NCBI RefSeq assembly: GCF_030272615.1 | Contig: NC_081413.1 | Span: 164,809,080-164,873,079 of the forward strand | Direction: 5' to 3' | DNA length: 64,000 nucleotides | Source: Cryptomeria japonica | Taxonomy: Eukaryota > Streptophyta > Pinopsida > Cupressales > Cupressaceae | In this document: positions 46,301-57,786 of the stretch, piece by piece | Numbering within the stretch: position 1 is the first letter of the stretch | How the letters are laid out: each line of letters starts with the position of its first letter | The notes under the pieces: generated by a model | The model's database searches: none | What the model was told of the DNA's origin: nothing | What the model saw: only the letters and a program-made list of their open reading frames with translations | Made by a program: the position numbers and the translations under genes

Positions 46301-47519
46301 CATCAAATACAAGTTCTTTGGTTATAGGGATTCTACCTCTTCCTTTTATGTAGCGAGGTTCATTATTACCAAACCTTACACTACCTCCTTCATAGTCTAT
46401 CAGATGTTCAAACATGGTTTTATCACCAGTCATATGATGAGAGCAACCACTGTCTATGATCCAAGTATCATTTTTGCTTATATGAGAAATAAGTGCCATC
46501 TTATCTTCCTCATCATTATCAGAATCATCTCTTATAGCAATATAAACAATTTCATCTTCACTATTATCAGAATCCTTAGCCATAAAACATGTTTTCTTAC
46601 CTTTGAATGATTTGTAGTCCTTTTTGCCATTCCATTTGTGATCTTTCTTCTCATCTTTGCTCTGCTTGTTTGGGCATCTAGCAGCAATATGACCGACTTC
46701 ATCACATGAAAAACAGATTAGAGGAACTTTGCCTCTGTATTTTCCTCTGCCTTTGGAATATTTCTTTGCTAGAAGAGCTTCAATTATTTCAAGATCACTG
46801 TCTGAGCTTGGTTCTGATTCATCTTCACTTTTTGACCGAGATTCCTTTTTCTTTTTGCCTTTCTCCTTGAGTGAAACCTTAGCTTCAAATGCTGATTCCA
46901 TGTTTTTGGAAGCTGGAACATAGTTGTCATAGTTGTCTAACTCAAATGCAGTTAATCTTCCAACTATGGCCTCTAAATTTATCTTGTGATTTGCTTCACA
47001 TCTTCTTTCCTGAATTGCAGAAACTCTGATTGCATAAATGGGTAGTAATGTTCTGAGAACTTTGCTTATGATTGTTTCCTCTGAGATATCACCTCCAGAA
47101 GCTTTGATTGCACTGACACTGGCTTTGACTCTTTCAACATATTTTGCAATATTTTCATCCTCACTCATTTTTAATTGATCAAACTGTCCTCTCAAGCTTT
47201 CTGCTTTGGCTCTTCTCACATTGTCATCACCACCATAGATATCTTTCAGCTTGTTCCACATTTCAAATGCAGTTTTGCAATCTTTGACATCATCAAACTC
47301 TTCATAGCTTAGGGCAGATGCAATGTCTATCATCATGGTGTTATGAGTCTTCTTTGCAGCAATATCAGCAACAGTTAGTGTACCAGTGGGTGTCACATAT
47401 TCTATGTCAAGATGTGTCAATCCTGTATCTCCAATGGAAGCCAAATGGAGTCTCATGAGACCTTGCCATGCTGAAAAGTTATTTCTGTTTAGCCTTGGAA
47501 TTTCCCTCTTGTAAGACAT
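43305..47519 (-). pseudogene. E5 gag-pol polyprotein (1,404 codons, two stops)
   Basis: One frame from ATG at 47519 to TGA-side end at 43305 carries the full Copia order. Gag comes first, with a CCHC knuckle at residues 269-282. The protease motif is DSG at 356-358. The integrase zinc finger is near 475-520, and its core has HTDLCGP near 544. Reverse transcriptase has FVDD at 1088-1091, and RNase H has TDADWAG, AKAEY and CDNTSAID. The two defects are stops at codons 410 (46290-46292) and 966 (44622-44624). The integrase SDRGEF lacks one Gly found in relatives. An acidic Ser/Glu/Pro linker separates integrase and reverse transcriptase. Being in one frame is usual for Copia. Confidence 0.9.
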
Positions 47520-47567
47520 CTTGATCTTTAGCTTAGATCCTTGAAATCCTTCCTATAAGCACCGAAA

Positions 47568-47579
47568 GCTCTGATACCA
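47568..47579 (-). promoter_or_regulatory. E5 primer-binding site
   Basis: The exact complement of TGGTATCAGAGC, two bases inside the 5' LTR border. Confidence 0.9.
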
Positions 47580-47581
47580 AT

Positions 47582-48650
47582 TGTTGGAAATATGGATGGA
47601 GTAACTGAGAGGGGAGGGGTGAATCAGTTACCACAAAAATAAATCCACAAGTCCCTTAGATGTCTTAAATATAAACTACTGAAACTCGGTAAATTAACTT
47701 ATCAGTGTTTATTAAACATTAACATGCATAAAACAAGTAACATGAACACAAGTAACACCAGATATAACGTGGAAACCCAATTTTGGGAAAACCACCAATG
47801 TAACTAGTTACTGATTTTCACTTTTCTGAAGTGAGCCCTGTTAGGAGCCAACCCTGTTAAAGGTTACAAAACACACTGTAAGGTGTGACCCTGTTAGAGG
47901 ATTTGATCACCCTGCTAGGAGTGGCCTTGTGAAAGGTCTTAAGAACAATTCAACCGAATTGTCACCTTGTCAGAGGATTTACAAAATGGTTGTTAGACCA
48001 ACTCTGTTAAGAGATTTCGGTATCACTGCTACAATGGTTAGAAAGCAACAATGAAGTGATCTGAATTAAATACAACTTATCTTGCTGATACAGATCTCTG
48101 TTCTGCGCCAATAGATCCTTACTGATCACATATATCTTTTCTGTACCTCAAGGATATCACTGATCCTTCATCAGAATTCGCACATTTCTGCTCCTTCACA
48201 TTTCCATACTTTTCATACATCACCACACTTCGAAATCGCAACTTGATCTCTCATATATACCATTCAGGTTACCAAGTCGACCCAATTACAAGTTAAAATG
48301 AATATTACATAGGTCGGCTACATATACAAATTTCAATAAATAAATATTGCTTCGGTCGGCTGCATAAACATTTCGCTGATGCTCGGTGAACACTGCTGAT
48401 TCTTCGGTAACCGACTGAACTCGGTAAGTACTGCGAACTCGGTATAGACTGACTTTCCTTCACATATTCTTTGAAGACCGACTTAACTCGGTAAAGACTG
48501 CGAACTCGGTATAGCATACTGGAGTGCTAGGTAGACTCTGTAACTTGCTTCTCTTACCGTCTGAACTCGGTAGACTCTGTCTAACTGCTTTGCCGAACAT
48601 TTTGAACTCGGTAGATTCTGTCTAACTGCTTTGCCGAACATTCTGAACTC
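47582..48650 (-). repeat. E5 5' LTR, outer end deleted
   Basis: It matches the 3' LTR up to GAACTC at 48650. The remaining 65 bases of the LTR (equivalent to 42830-42894) are absent and Athila sequence follows at once. Confidence 0.9.
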
Positions 48651-50880
48651 CGAATTGATTTCCTAACTGACATTATGTACGATGATTATTATTTCATGCA
48701 AGTGAATAATAAGGTTTGCCACCAAAATTAAGATATGTAGATTTTAGTTTTTTGCGAAACTGTCAAACATTTTGGTGAAGCTGCAGAAGTATCAGAGTAA
48801 AAGATGGGTGGTGATCTAATTCGCCATGAGCCAATGGTCCATGAAAGGTTGCGGTAGGATGTTGTCTATGAGCATTATTTTTGAAACCACGACTGGTTGG
48901 ATTATTTCTTGAAAATTAGGGATTATAATGATGAAATAGCTCTGGAATTTATGCATTCCTTTGATGAAGGAGAAGCTACAGTTAAAGGGTTAAGGGTAAT
49001 TGCTATAGAGCAGTGAATTGCAGAGGTCACAGGGTTGCTGCAGGAATGAGAACTCTTTCCAAAATCAAAAGACGCAAGGAGTGCCAGGGTAGAGTTCACA
49101 ATTTCCACTGACAGACCCTTAATGGTGGATAGACAAGGGACTAGAAGGATTTCTTTACTAGCACATTGGCCTCAGGTAGCTTTGTATGTTATGAAATATA
49201 TTACATGTGAAGGTCACCTCATTTTAAGTTACTTAGTCATCTACGTCATGGCCGGTGAGTTAATGTCCCTAATTTCTTATACCATCTCATTTCTATAAGT
49301 GCTAAGGAGACTCAAAAATATGGAAAATCACTCTGTTAGCCATCATGGACTGGTTAAGTTGCTTGTGCAATGGTCCCTGAGAGATGTTTCACAAATGGAA
49401 TGGGGTGTATTTGAGGATATTCTACAATTTAGGGTTGATGATGCCCCTATTGCGAATAATCCATCGGCTCAAGAAGACATTGTTGCCGAAGATCTTTCTG
49501 GTGAAGATGAGGGTTTGATGATTGCTAAAGGAGACACAATTATTATGGAAGAAAATATTGAAGTAGAGTCAATCGAAGAACAACCCTCTACTTCTCTTCA
49601 AAGAGATTCACCTGTTTTGCAAAGGGAAGGAAAAGAATTGGAAAAGGATGAATTAGATGAAGAATTTGTTATCCGGCCCCAGGAAACGTAGATTCCTCCT
49701 GCAGCCAAGAGGCGTCAAACAAAAACAAACACTCCTGTAGCCGTTTCAAAAGTGTATGTAAGGAGAACAAGAAGGAGGACACAAAACACTCAACCTGTGA
49801 GTAATCCAACAGAGGTTATTGTAGTAGAAACTTCAGAAGAAGAAGATGCTACAGAGAAAGAAATGCAAGAAAACCCTGTGGAAGAGGAAATTCAAGAAAA
49901 CCCTGCAGAAGAAGAAATCCAAGAAGAAATTCATGAAGAAGTTGTAATGGATAAGCTAGCAAATCTTGCTTCTGTGGCATTACAATGTGAAGAGATTGTT
50001 GAAGATGTTCTATAGCAACCTAAAGAAAATGTGGGAAATATGTCAACTCAGAATGAGGAGTTTATTGAAGAAATTCCATGGTTTAAGGTAGGACCTATTA
50101 GACCTCCTTCATCCCTAAGTAGTTTATCAATTGCTTTAACATTTTTTAGGCAATGGGAAATAGAGAAGGATAGGTTGTAGGGGATGATTAATAAGCAACA
50201 AAAAGAGATTGAAAAGAAAGATAATAGAATTGAGGAATTAGAAGCTAAGGTAGAAGTGATTTATGGTATGGTTCTTGAGATGATGCAATGTAGGGCACCC
50301 CCAAGAGTTTATGTAGTACATTTGAAAGAGTGGTATTTGAATTTAAGACTAAATCGCATTGTTAGGGACCTTAATCCATCCTTGGAAACACCTGAGGAAA
50401 TATATCATGCTTATCAAACCTCTCCACATGCTGTAAGGAATTTGTTATGTGAATTATATTTACATAACTATGTTGTACCCCAAGACAAAGAATGGAATCC
50501 TTTATTGTATATTGGGGATATCCATCTCAGAGCTTTTATGTCATGGATCCAAAATGAGATGATCATAAGACCACAAGCCAGGGAGTTTGAAAAATTAGAG
50601 CTTGACTATCCATTACCATTGAGAAGGGAATCAGAAGCACCCAGAGTTCTATATTATGATTGGCGAAAATTGCTAATAAGATGTGATGTTAGTAAGATAG
50701 TACTTCCAATGAGAGAGGAAGTCTATCAAGCGTATGAGCATTTGGTTCAGACCCATTGGACAATCGCACTAGAAGGGTTAACTCAACACTGGAATAATCT
50801 ACCAAATCATTTAAAACTGGGAGAACCTTACTCATTACAGAATTTTCATGCAGCCATACAAAGAGCCTCCAGATACATAC
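48651..50880 (+). pseudogene. Athila-like third ORF (env position), first part
   Basis: This lies between pol and the 3' LTR, where Athila and Tat elements carry an env-like or accessory ORF. From about 48895 it shows DWLDYFLKIRDYNDEIALEF, AEVTGLLQE, HFKLLSHLRHGR (49220-49254, in a shifted frame), and SHHGLVKLLVQW (49335-49370). Acidic low-complexity segments follow (49450-50015). The 247-codon segment 50184-50927 opens with a coiled coil and has VYVVHLKEWYLNLRLN and FMSWIQNEM. I see no signal peptide, fusion peptide or membrane anchor, so the name env-like is not supported. It is broken by several stops and one or more frameshifts. Confidence 0.6.
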
Positions 50881-51937
50881 TATTGGTATTTTGGTATGGT
50901 TTTGTCATTGATGTCAACACCTACTAAAACACTAGCACTTTGGAGATCCAACAACATTTACCGGCAAGCAACTATTGCACAGTTACTGGTATATGGTTCA
51001 CTGACAGGATATAATGTTCACCGACACTTGGAATGATATGTAAGACACTTGGTAATGTCGAAGACATCGTGTGGACACTTTGTTTTGAAGAATTAATCAT
51101 TGGTATATTCATATTTGCATATTTTCTTTTACCGGCAAATAGGTCCAAGGTTATCTAGGGTTACATCGACAGGTTTATCTTTTCTAGATCAGCATGGCAC
51201 GCTATGGAAATGATTTATTAATGTTGTAAATGCATTAAGCTGACATGTTCAATTGGTTATTGCATCGGATATTATATTTTTTGTAAAATGTTTTTATTGT
51301 AATATCTTGTAGAGCTGACCTACTAAAATTTGTCTTATGGTATGATATAAATGTAAGATCTTATTTGTAAGATCGAATGTGATAATGCGAAGAAGAATTG
51401 TGAGAAGGTATATGCAAGATTAAGCAGAGGTATACACGAAGACATCATTTGAAGGTGAAGATAGGTTTTTGTAGAAGCATATCAACATTACACCGGTAAA
51501 GAATCCAGCATATGAAGATGCTATTTTGTGCAGTACATTCTTATTGGATTTAACCATCCAACTGTAGTTAGTGTGACTCCCATTTTGTGATTGAGCAGTG
51601 AGCTCTAGGCTGTTGGCCTTTCTGCATGTGTAGACCCCATTTATGTACACTTACTATCTATAGTAGTATCATCTGATTGTGGGTAAGGTTTCCCATCGTG
51701 GTTTTTCCCCTTACAGGGTTTCCATGTACAAATATTGGTGTTATGTAGTGTGGATGACTTTATGTTTATGTTTCATTCATTAATCTTTACTTGTATAGCA
51801 ATTTACTGTTAACACTATCTACTGGCATACTTAACTGGTTTACCGGTATTAAGCATTAAGTTGGTTAAATGGTTTTTGGTTTGAATTTATTAGACAACTG
51901 ATTCACCCCCCCTCTTAGTTGTCTCCGGGACCTAACA
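50881..51937 (+). repeat. E6 5' LTR
   Basis: 1,057 bp, ending CCGGGACCTAACA. It is rich in ACCGG and ACCGAC motifs in the first 300 bases. The U5 hairpin is at 51892-51924. Confidence 0.93.
51892..51924 (+). promoter_or_regulatory. U5 hairpin of E6
   Basis: The arms AGACAACTGA and TTAGTTGTCT pair at ten positions, one of them G-U, around TTCACCCCCCCTC. The 3' LTR copy at 57508-57543 has one A-C mismatch. It ends 13 bases before the LTR end. Confidence 0.58.
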
Positions 51938-51939
51938 AT

Positions 51940-51951
51940 TGGTATCAGAGC
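51940..51951 (+). promoter_or_regulatory. E6 primer-binding site
   Basis: TGGTATCAGAGC, an exact iMet primer site, two bases after the LTR. Confidence 0.92.
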
Positions 51952-51993
51952 TTAGTCCTCTTTTGCAGAAGTTTAACAACTTGAGGAGATCCA

Positions 51994-53142
51994 ATGTCTA
52001 CTAATTATTTCAGGAAGGACAGTCCTAAACTTGATGGAACCAACTATGGGATATGGAAGATCAGGATGGAGACACATCTGAATTGCATTGGTAAAGATAT
52101 CTGGGAAGTTACAAAGAATGGTTATACTGTTGTTGTAGCTGGTCAGACTACTCCAACTACCTTAGCTAAAGATAAGGAGAATAATTGCAAAGCAAGAGAA
52201 GCACTTTTGAGCGCATTATCATATCAACAAATCATGGGATTATCAGATAGGTCTACTGCTAAAGATATTTAGGATCATTTGGAAACACTGAATGAAGGAG
52301 ATTCCATAGTCAAGATTACAAAAGTTGAAAGCTTCCGAGTCGGGTATGAACATCTGAAAATGGAAGAAGATGAAAGAATTTCTTCTTTTATGGAAAGAGT
52401 AAATGAAATTTTTTTGGGTATTAAATGTTGTGGAGGAACTCTGAGTGAGGATGAAATTGTTTTAAAAATCTTAAGAGGATTGCCATAGGCATATAAAATG
52501 AAGGTTACTGCTATAAATGAGTTGAGAATAATGCCTAATACATCAGTAACTAGGGATACATTGATTGGAAAACTTTCAGCCTTTGAAATTGAGGAATTTG
52601 GTCCTGTTGCTACTATAAAGACAAATTTGGCCTTTAAAGCATCAACATCATCTACTCCATCATTTGACAAATTAGACTGGAAAGCCTTTTATGCAAGAGA
52701 ACTTGAAGAAACTAGGAAGGAGAATGAAGAACTTGAAGAACTTAAAGTACTATTTGCAAAGAAAATGCCAAAAGGTCCAGTTGGAAGTAAGTATGAAGGT
52801 AAAGCACCCTTTACATGTTTCAACTGTAATAAAATTGGTCATATGGCTTCAAGATGCCCTGATAGACATGCTAAACTAAGAGAAGAAGCTAGAAGAACAT
52901 ACAAGCCTAATCCTGAATATCAGAGATACAGATTTAAGAAGAACAAAGACAAATCTTGTTACATTGTTGATGAAGGTGTGACTGATGATTCTAATGAGGA
53001 TCCAACAGACAATGGATGGGTTTTTGTTGCTATAACAGAAGATCAACTGGCACCTACTTCTCAACCGGTAGAACAAGCCCTAGTAGCTAAAGTTGAGGTA
53101 AAGGATGAATGGATCATTGACTCAGGATGTCACATCATATGA
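51994..53142 (+). pseudogene. E6 gag and protease start
   Basis: It starts MSTNYFRKDSPKLDGTNYGI at 51994. The frame stays in phase through stops at 52270 and 52486 to 53142. The gag body includes HLKMEEDERISSFMERV. The knuckle is CFNCNKIGHMASRC. The protease active site IDSGC is followed by a one-base loss near 53130 that ends the frame. Confidence 0.85.
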
Positions 53143-56110
53143 CAGGAGACAAAGGTAAATTCTTGAACTTTCAAGAATACAATGGAGGTTTAGTAAGATT
53201 TGGAGATGATAAAGCTTGTTCAATCAAAGGTAAGTGTTCAATATCTCTTGATGGTAAGCACAACACTGACAATGTCTACTATGTTGAAGGATTAAAGCAT
53301 AATCTTTTAAGTGTTGGTCAATTAGTTGAGAAGGGATTTCAGTTACAATTTAAAAATGGAAAATGCAAAATCATGAATAGAACTGGATTGGAAATTGCAA
53401 CCGGTAATCAGACTAGAGGTAATATCTTTCATTTGAATAATAGTGAAAAGGCATGTTTGATTGCACATATAGATGAAAGTTGGTTATGGCATAAGAGACT
53501 ATGTCATGTAAACTTTGATTGCATGGTGAAAATCAGTACTTCTAAGGTAGTTAGAGATCTACCTAGATTTGTGAAACCTCAAAATATAATTTGTAAGGAA
53601 TGTCAATTTGGAAAACAAGTTAGAGCTAGTTTCAAATATATTCCAGAAAAATCTAATAATGCTCTTGATTTGATTCACACTGATTTATGTGGTCCAGCTA
53701 GAACTAAAAGCTTACAAGGTGATAGATATTTCATGCTAATTATTGATGATTATTCTATAATGTGTTGGGTTATTTTTCTCAGAGAAAAATCAGAAGCACT
53801 TGGAAAGTTCAAACTGTTCAAAGCAATGGTTGAGAATGAAACCGGTAAGAAAATCAAATGTTTAAGATTAGATCAAGGAGGAGAATTCACATCTAAGGAC
53901 GTTAATACATTTTGTGAAGTGAATGGAATCAGAAGATAGTTATCAGCACCTCAGACACCACAGCAGAATGGAGTTGTTGAAAGGAAAAATAGAACTATCT
54001 TGGATGCAGAAAGAAGTATGTTATCTGAAGAAAATCTACCACATGTGTATTGGAGAGAAGCAGTTAGCACTACTGTCTATACATTCAACAAAGTTCACAT
54101 CAAAGGTGAAACCGGTAAGACCCCTCATGAACTATGGTTTGGTAATACTCCTACTCTTAAGTATTTCAAAAATTTTGGAAGTAAATGTTATATTAGAAGA
54201 GATGAGTATATTGGAAAATTTGATCCTAGAAGTGATGAATGAATATTTCTTGGTTATTCATCTAAGAGCAAGGCATATAGATGTTTTAATAAGAGATTGT
54301 AGAAAATTGTTGAGAGTACAAATGTAAAGATTGATGAACAAATCAGAGGAACTTCAAGGTATATAGACTCTGAACCAGCAACAAAAATTGTGACAAATGA
54401 ACCTACACTAAATCCACCAGTATAGAATGAAGATCCAATTACCCCAGTACCATCAGAGGATTCCACAGTAATTGAAGAACAACAACAAACTAAGACACCC
54501 CGGTATGTAAGATTGAATCATTCTGAAGATCAGATAATTGGAAACAAATTGAAAGGAGTTATGACAAGAGGAAGATTCGTAAATGAAGAGGTATGTCTTA
54601 TTTTTCAAATTGAACCATCATTTATCAATGAGGCATGTGAAGATAAATTTTGGATTAAAGCTATGGAAGAAGAATTAGGACAAATTGAGAAAAATAATAC
54701 TTGGATATTAGTTCACCGGCCTAAAGATAAAAATATAATTGGAACCAAATGGGTATTTAGAAACAAACTTAATGAAGATGGTAAGGTTGTCAGAAGTAAA
54801 TCAAGACTATTGTGTAAGGGATATTCTCAGAAAGGAGTTGATTACAATGAAACCTTTGCACCGGTAGCTAGAATTGAGGCAGTCAGATTATTCTTGGCTT
54901 TTGCAGCTCACAAGAACTACAAAGTTTATCAAATGGATGTTAAATGTGCATTTTTTAATGGAGATCTTGAAGAGGAAGTATATATTGAACAACCTGATGG
55001 ATTTTCTTTGACAGATGGCAATGATATGGTTTGCAGGTTAAGAAAAGGTTTGTATGGATTGAAACAAGCCCCAAGAGCTTGGTATGCAAGGTTGGATAAG
55101 TATCTTTTAAATATTGGTTTTACTAAAGGAAATGCAGACAACAATTTATATTACAAAATAACTAATAATGACATCTTGATTATAGAAGTATTTGTTGATG
55201 ATATAATCTTTGGAGGAGAAGATGGATTATGTAAGGAATTTTCTATTAAAATGCAGCAAGAATTTGAAATGTCTATGATTGGAGAAATAAAATTCTTTTT
55301 AGGATTGCAGATTTCACAGACTGATAAAGGTATATTTTTTAGTCAATCCAAGTACTTGAAAGAATTACTAAAGAAATTTGGGATGGAGAACTCTAAACCA
55401 GTAAGCACACCTATGACTACAAATGACAAATTATCTCAAAGGGATGAATCTACACCTGTTAATCCAACTAGATACAAATCTATGATGGGAGGTTTACTGT
55501 ATTTGACACAAACCAGGCCTGATATTATGAATGTAGTATGTATTGTTTCTAGTTTCAAAGTAATCCTAGGGAAAATCATGAATCAACAGTAAAGAGGATT
55601 TTCCGGTACTTACAAGGCACAACAAATCTTGGATTATGGTATCCTAGAGATGAAAATTTTGATCTATGTGCATACACAGATGCAAATTGGGCAGGAGATG
55701 TGGATGATAGAAAAAGCACCATTGGAAGAGCATTCTTTCTTGGAAAGAGATTAGTTTCTTGGTTGAGTAAGAAACAAAGTTGTACATCTTTATCAATAGT
55801 AGAATCAGAATATGTTGCAGTAGCAACTAACTGTACACAGGTACTATGGCTTAAGCAAATGTTGAAAAACATAAAGGTAAAATGCAAAGAACCTATTACT
55901 ATATATTGTGATAACACTGCAACAATTGATATATTTAGGAATCTGGTATTACATTCTAAAACAAAACATGTTTCTATCAAACTAAATTTTCTAAGGGAAA
56001 AAGTTGAAGAAAAGGAGATACAACTGGTTTATGTGAATACTAAAGAACAACTTGCAGATATTTTCACAAAACCTTTGCTTAAGGAGACTTTTGAATATCT
56101 CAAAGATTAG
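53127..56110 (+). pseudogene. E6 pol (protease rest, integrase, reverse transcriptase, RNase H)
   Basis: The protease continues with SHHMTGDKG. The integrase shows LWHKRLCHVNFD, CKECQFGK, HTDLCGPA and LDQGGEFTS. Stops lie at 53937, 54240, 54298 and 54424. Reverse transcriptase is open from 54513 to 55592, with [39 protein letters not shown] and the intact FVDD. A frameshift near 55570 leads into RNase H, with YTDANWAGD, VESEYVAVA, CDNTATID and the closing [13 protein letters not shown]. The last acidic residues look intact. Confidence 0.9.
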
Positions 56111-56220
56111 CTTGGAGTCATACCACCACCAGTAGAGACTTAGACAGTTGATGATTGTCATCAACCGGTAGAATTGAAAGACAAATCTTTTACTCCGGTC
56201 TTTGATGAGGAAGCTAATTC

Positions 56221-56492
56221 TCAGGGGGAGTAGTTGGTATTTTGTATATGAACTTGGTATTTTTGAAACTTTGGCATTTGATGTCAAAGGGGGAGAGATA
56301 TCTATGGAAAAAAACATTATCTTTTGAGGAGAGATTGGTATTGAAAATAAATCTTTGGATAAACACATGTTTCTCCCAGGGGGAGAAATTGTTGTTTAGA
56401 GGAGATTGTTGGTTTTTGGTATTTGACATTTCTGTTTTGGCACTTTGATGGTTTTTCCATCTTGTGTTGCCATCAATGCCAAAGGGGGAGAT
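56221..56492 (+). promoter_or_regulatory. E6 multiple polypurine tract region
   Basis: Four GGGGGAG motifs (near 56224, 56289, 56379 and 56484). The last, in CCAAAGGGGGAGAT, touches the 3' LTR. GTTGCCATCAATG (56466-56478) can pair with CATTGATGTCAAC in the LTR (56518-56530), with one mismatch. Confidence 0.75.
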
Positions 56493-57556
56493 TGTTGGTA
56501 TTTTGGTATGGTTTTTTCATTGATGTCAACACCTACTGAAACACTAGCACTTTGGAGATCCAACAACATTTACCGGCAAGCAGGTAACTATTGCACAGTT
56601 ACTGGTATATGGTTCACCGGCAGGATATAATGTTCACCGACACTTGGAATGATATGGAAAACACTTGGTAATGTCGAAGACATCGTGTGGACACTTTGTT
56701 TTGAAGAATTAATCATTGGTGTATTCATATTTGCATATTTTCTTTTACCGACAAATAGGTCCAGGGTTATCTAGGGTTACACCAGCAGGTTTATCTTTTC
56801 CAGATCAGCATGGGACGCTATGGAAATGATTTATTATTGTTGTAAATGCATCAAGCCGACATGTTCAATTGGTTATTGCATCGGATATTATATTGTTTGT
56901 AAAAAAAAATTATTGTAATATCTTGTAGAGCCGACCTACTAAAATTTGTCTTATGGTATGATATAAATGTAAGATCTTATTTGTAAGATCGAATGTGGTA
57001 ATGCAAAGAATAATTGTGAGAAGGTATATGCGAGATTAAGAAGAGGTATACACGAAGACATCATTTGAAGGTGAAGCTAGGTTTTTGTAGAAGCATATCA
57101 GCATTACACCGGTACTGAATCCATCATATGAAGATGTTATTTTGTGCAGTACATTCTTATTGGATTTAACCATCCAACTGTAGTCAGTGTGACTCCGATT
57201 TTGTGATTGAGAAGTGAGCTCTAGGCTGTTGGCCTTTCTGCATGTATAGACCCCATTTATGTACAATTACTATCCACAATAGTATCATCTAATTGTGGGT
57301 AAGGTTTCCCATCGTGGTTTTTCCCCTTACAGGGTTTCCACGTACAAATATTGGTGTTATGTGTTGTGAATGACTTTATGTTTATGTTTCATGCATTAAT
57401 CTTTACCGGTATAGCAATTTATTGTTAACACTGTCTATCGGCATACTTAACTGGTTTACCGGTATTAAGCATTAAGTTGGTTAAATGGTTTTTGGTTTGA
57501 ATTTACTAGACAACTAATTCACCCCCCCCCCTCTCAGTTGTCTCCGGGACCTAACA
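56493..57556 (+). repeat. E6 3' LTR
   Basis: 1,064 bp, TGTTGGTATTTTGG to GGGACCTAACA, near-identical to the 5' copy with a longer C run near the end. Confidence 0.93.
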
Positions 57557-57786
57557 CATACAGCTAGGCAAAGAGAAAACCAACAACTGGTTGCCATTGA
57601 TCTTTCAGCCTCCGATCCTTATGTGGCCACTTTTGGCATGCCAACCAACAAAATAGAATTATGATGCAGTTGTAGAAGAAATAGCTACATTGTCCAGGTT
57701 GGAGAAAATGAAAGGATTTTATTGGAATTTGCCTTCCAAGGGAACCGGACAGGACACTATTGGTGATTTCAGAGTTTCAGCAAAAA
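57557..57786 (+). pseudogene. Athila-like third ORF, last part
   Basis: After removal of E6 and one CATAC the reading continues from the first part. It shows RENQQLVAIDLSASDPY, a stop at about 57662, and then LSRLEKMKGFYWNLPSKGTG. It ends at the 3' LTR near a TAG at 57809. The purine-rich stretch AGCAAAAATCAGAAA before the LTR may be the polypurine tract. Confidence 0.55.

Larger units (their letters stand above)
41761..48650 (-). mobile_element. E5: nearly intact Copia element in the Athila integrase
   Basis: 3' LTR 41761-42894, coding 43305-47519, primer site 47568-47579, 5' LTR 47582-48650. The LTRs differ at roughly two dozen of 1,069 compared positions by eye (about 98% identity), making this the youngest-looking insertion. 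The 5' LTR lacks its outer 65 bases, so no target duplication can be seen. The coding frame has only two stops. Confidence 0.93.
50881..57556 (+). mobile_element. E6: Copia element in the Athila third ORF
   Basis: LTRs at 50881-51937 and 56493-57556, primer site 51940-51951, and a perfect five-base duplication CATAC (50876-50880 and 57557-57561). The first bases of the 5' LTR are TATTGG, one change from TGTTGG. The coding region is complete in order but has about six stops and two frameshifts. Confidence 0.95.

Noticed and set aside
48895-50880. Envelope gene in the Athila-like element
   Set aside because: Only the position suggests it; I saw no signal peptide, cleavage site or membrane anchor.
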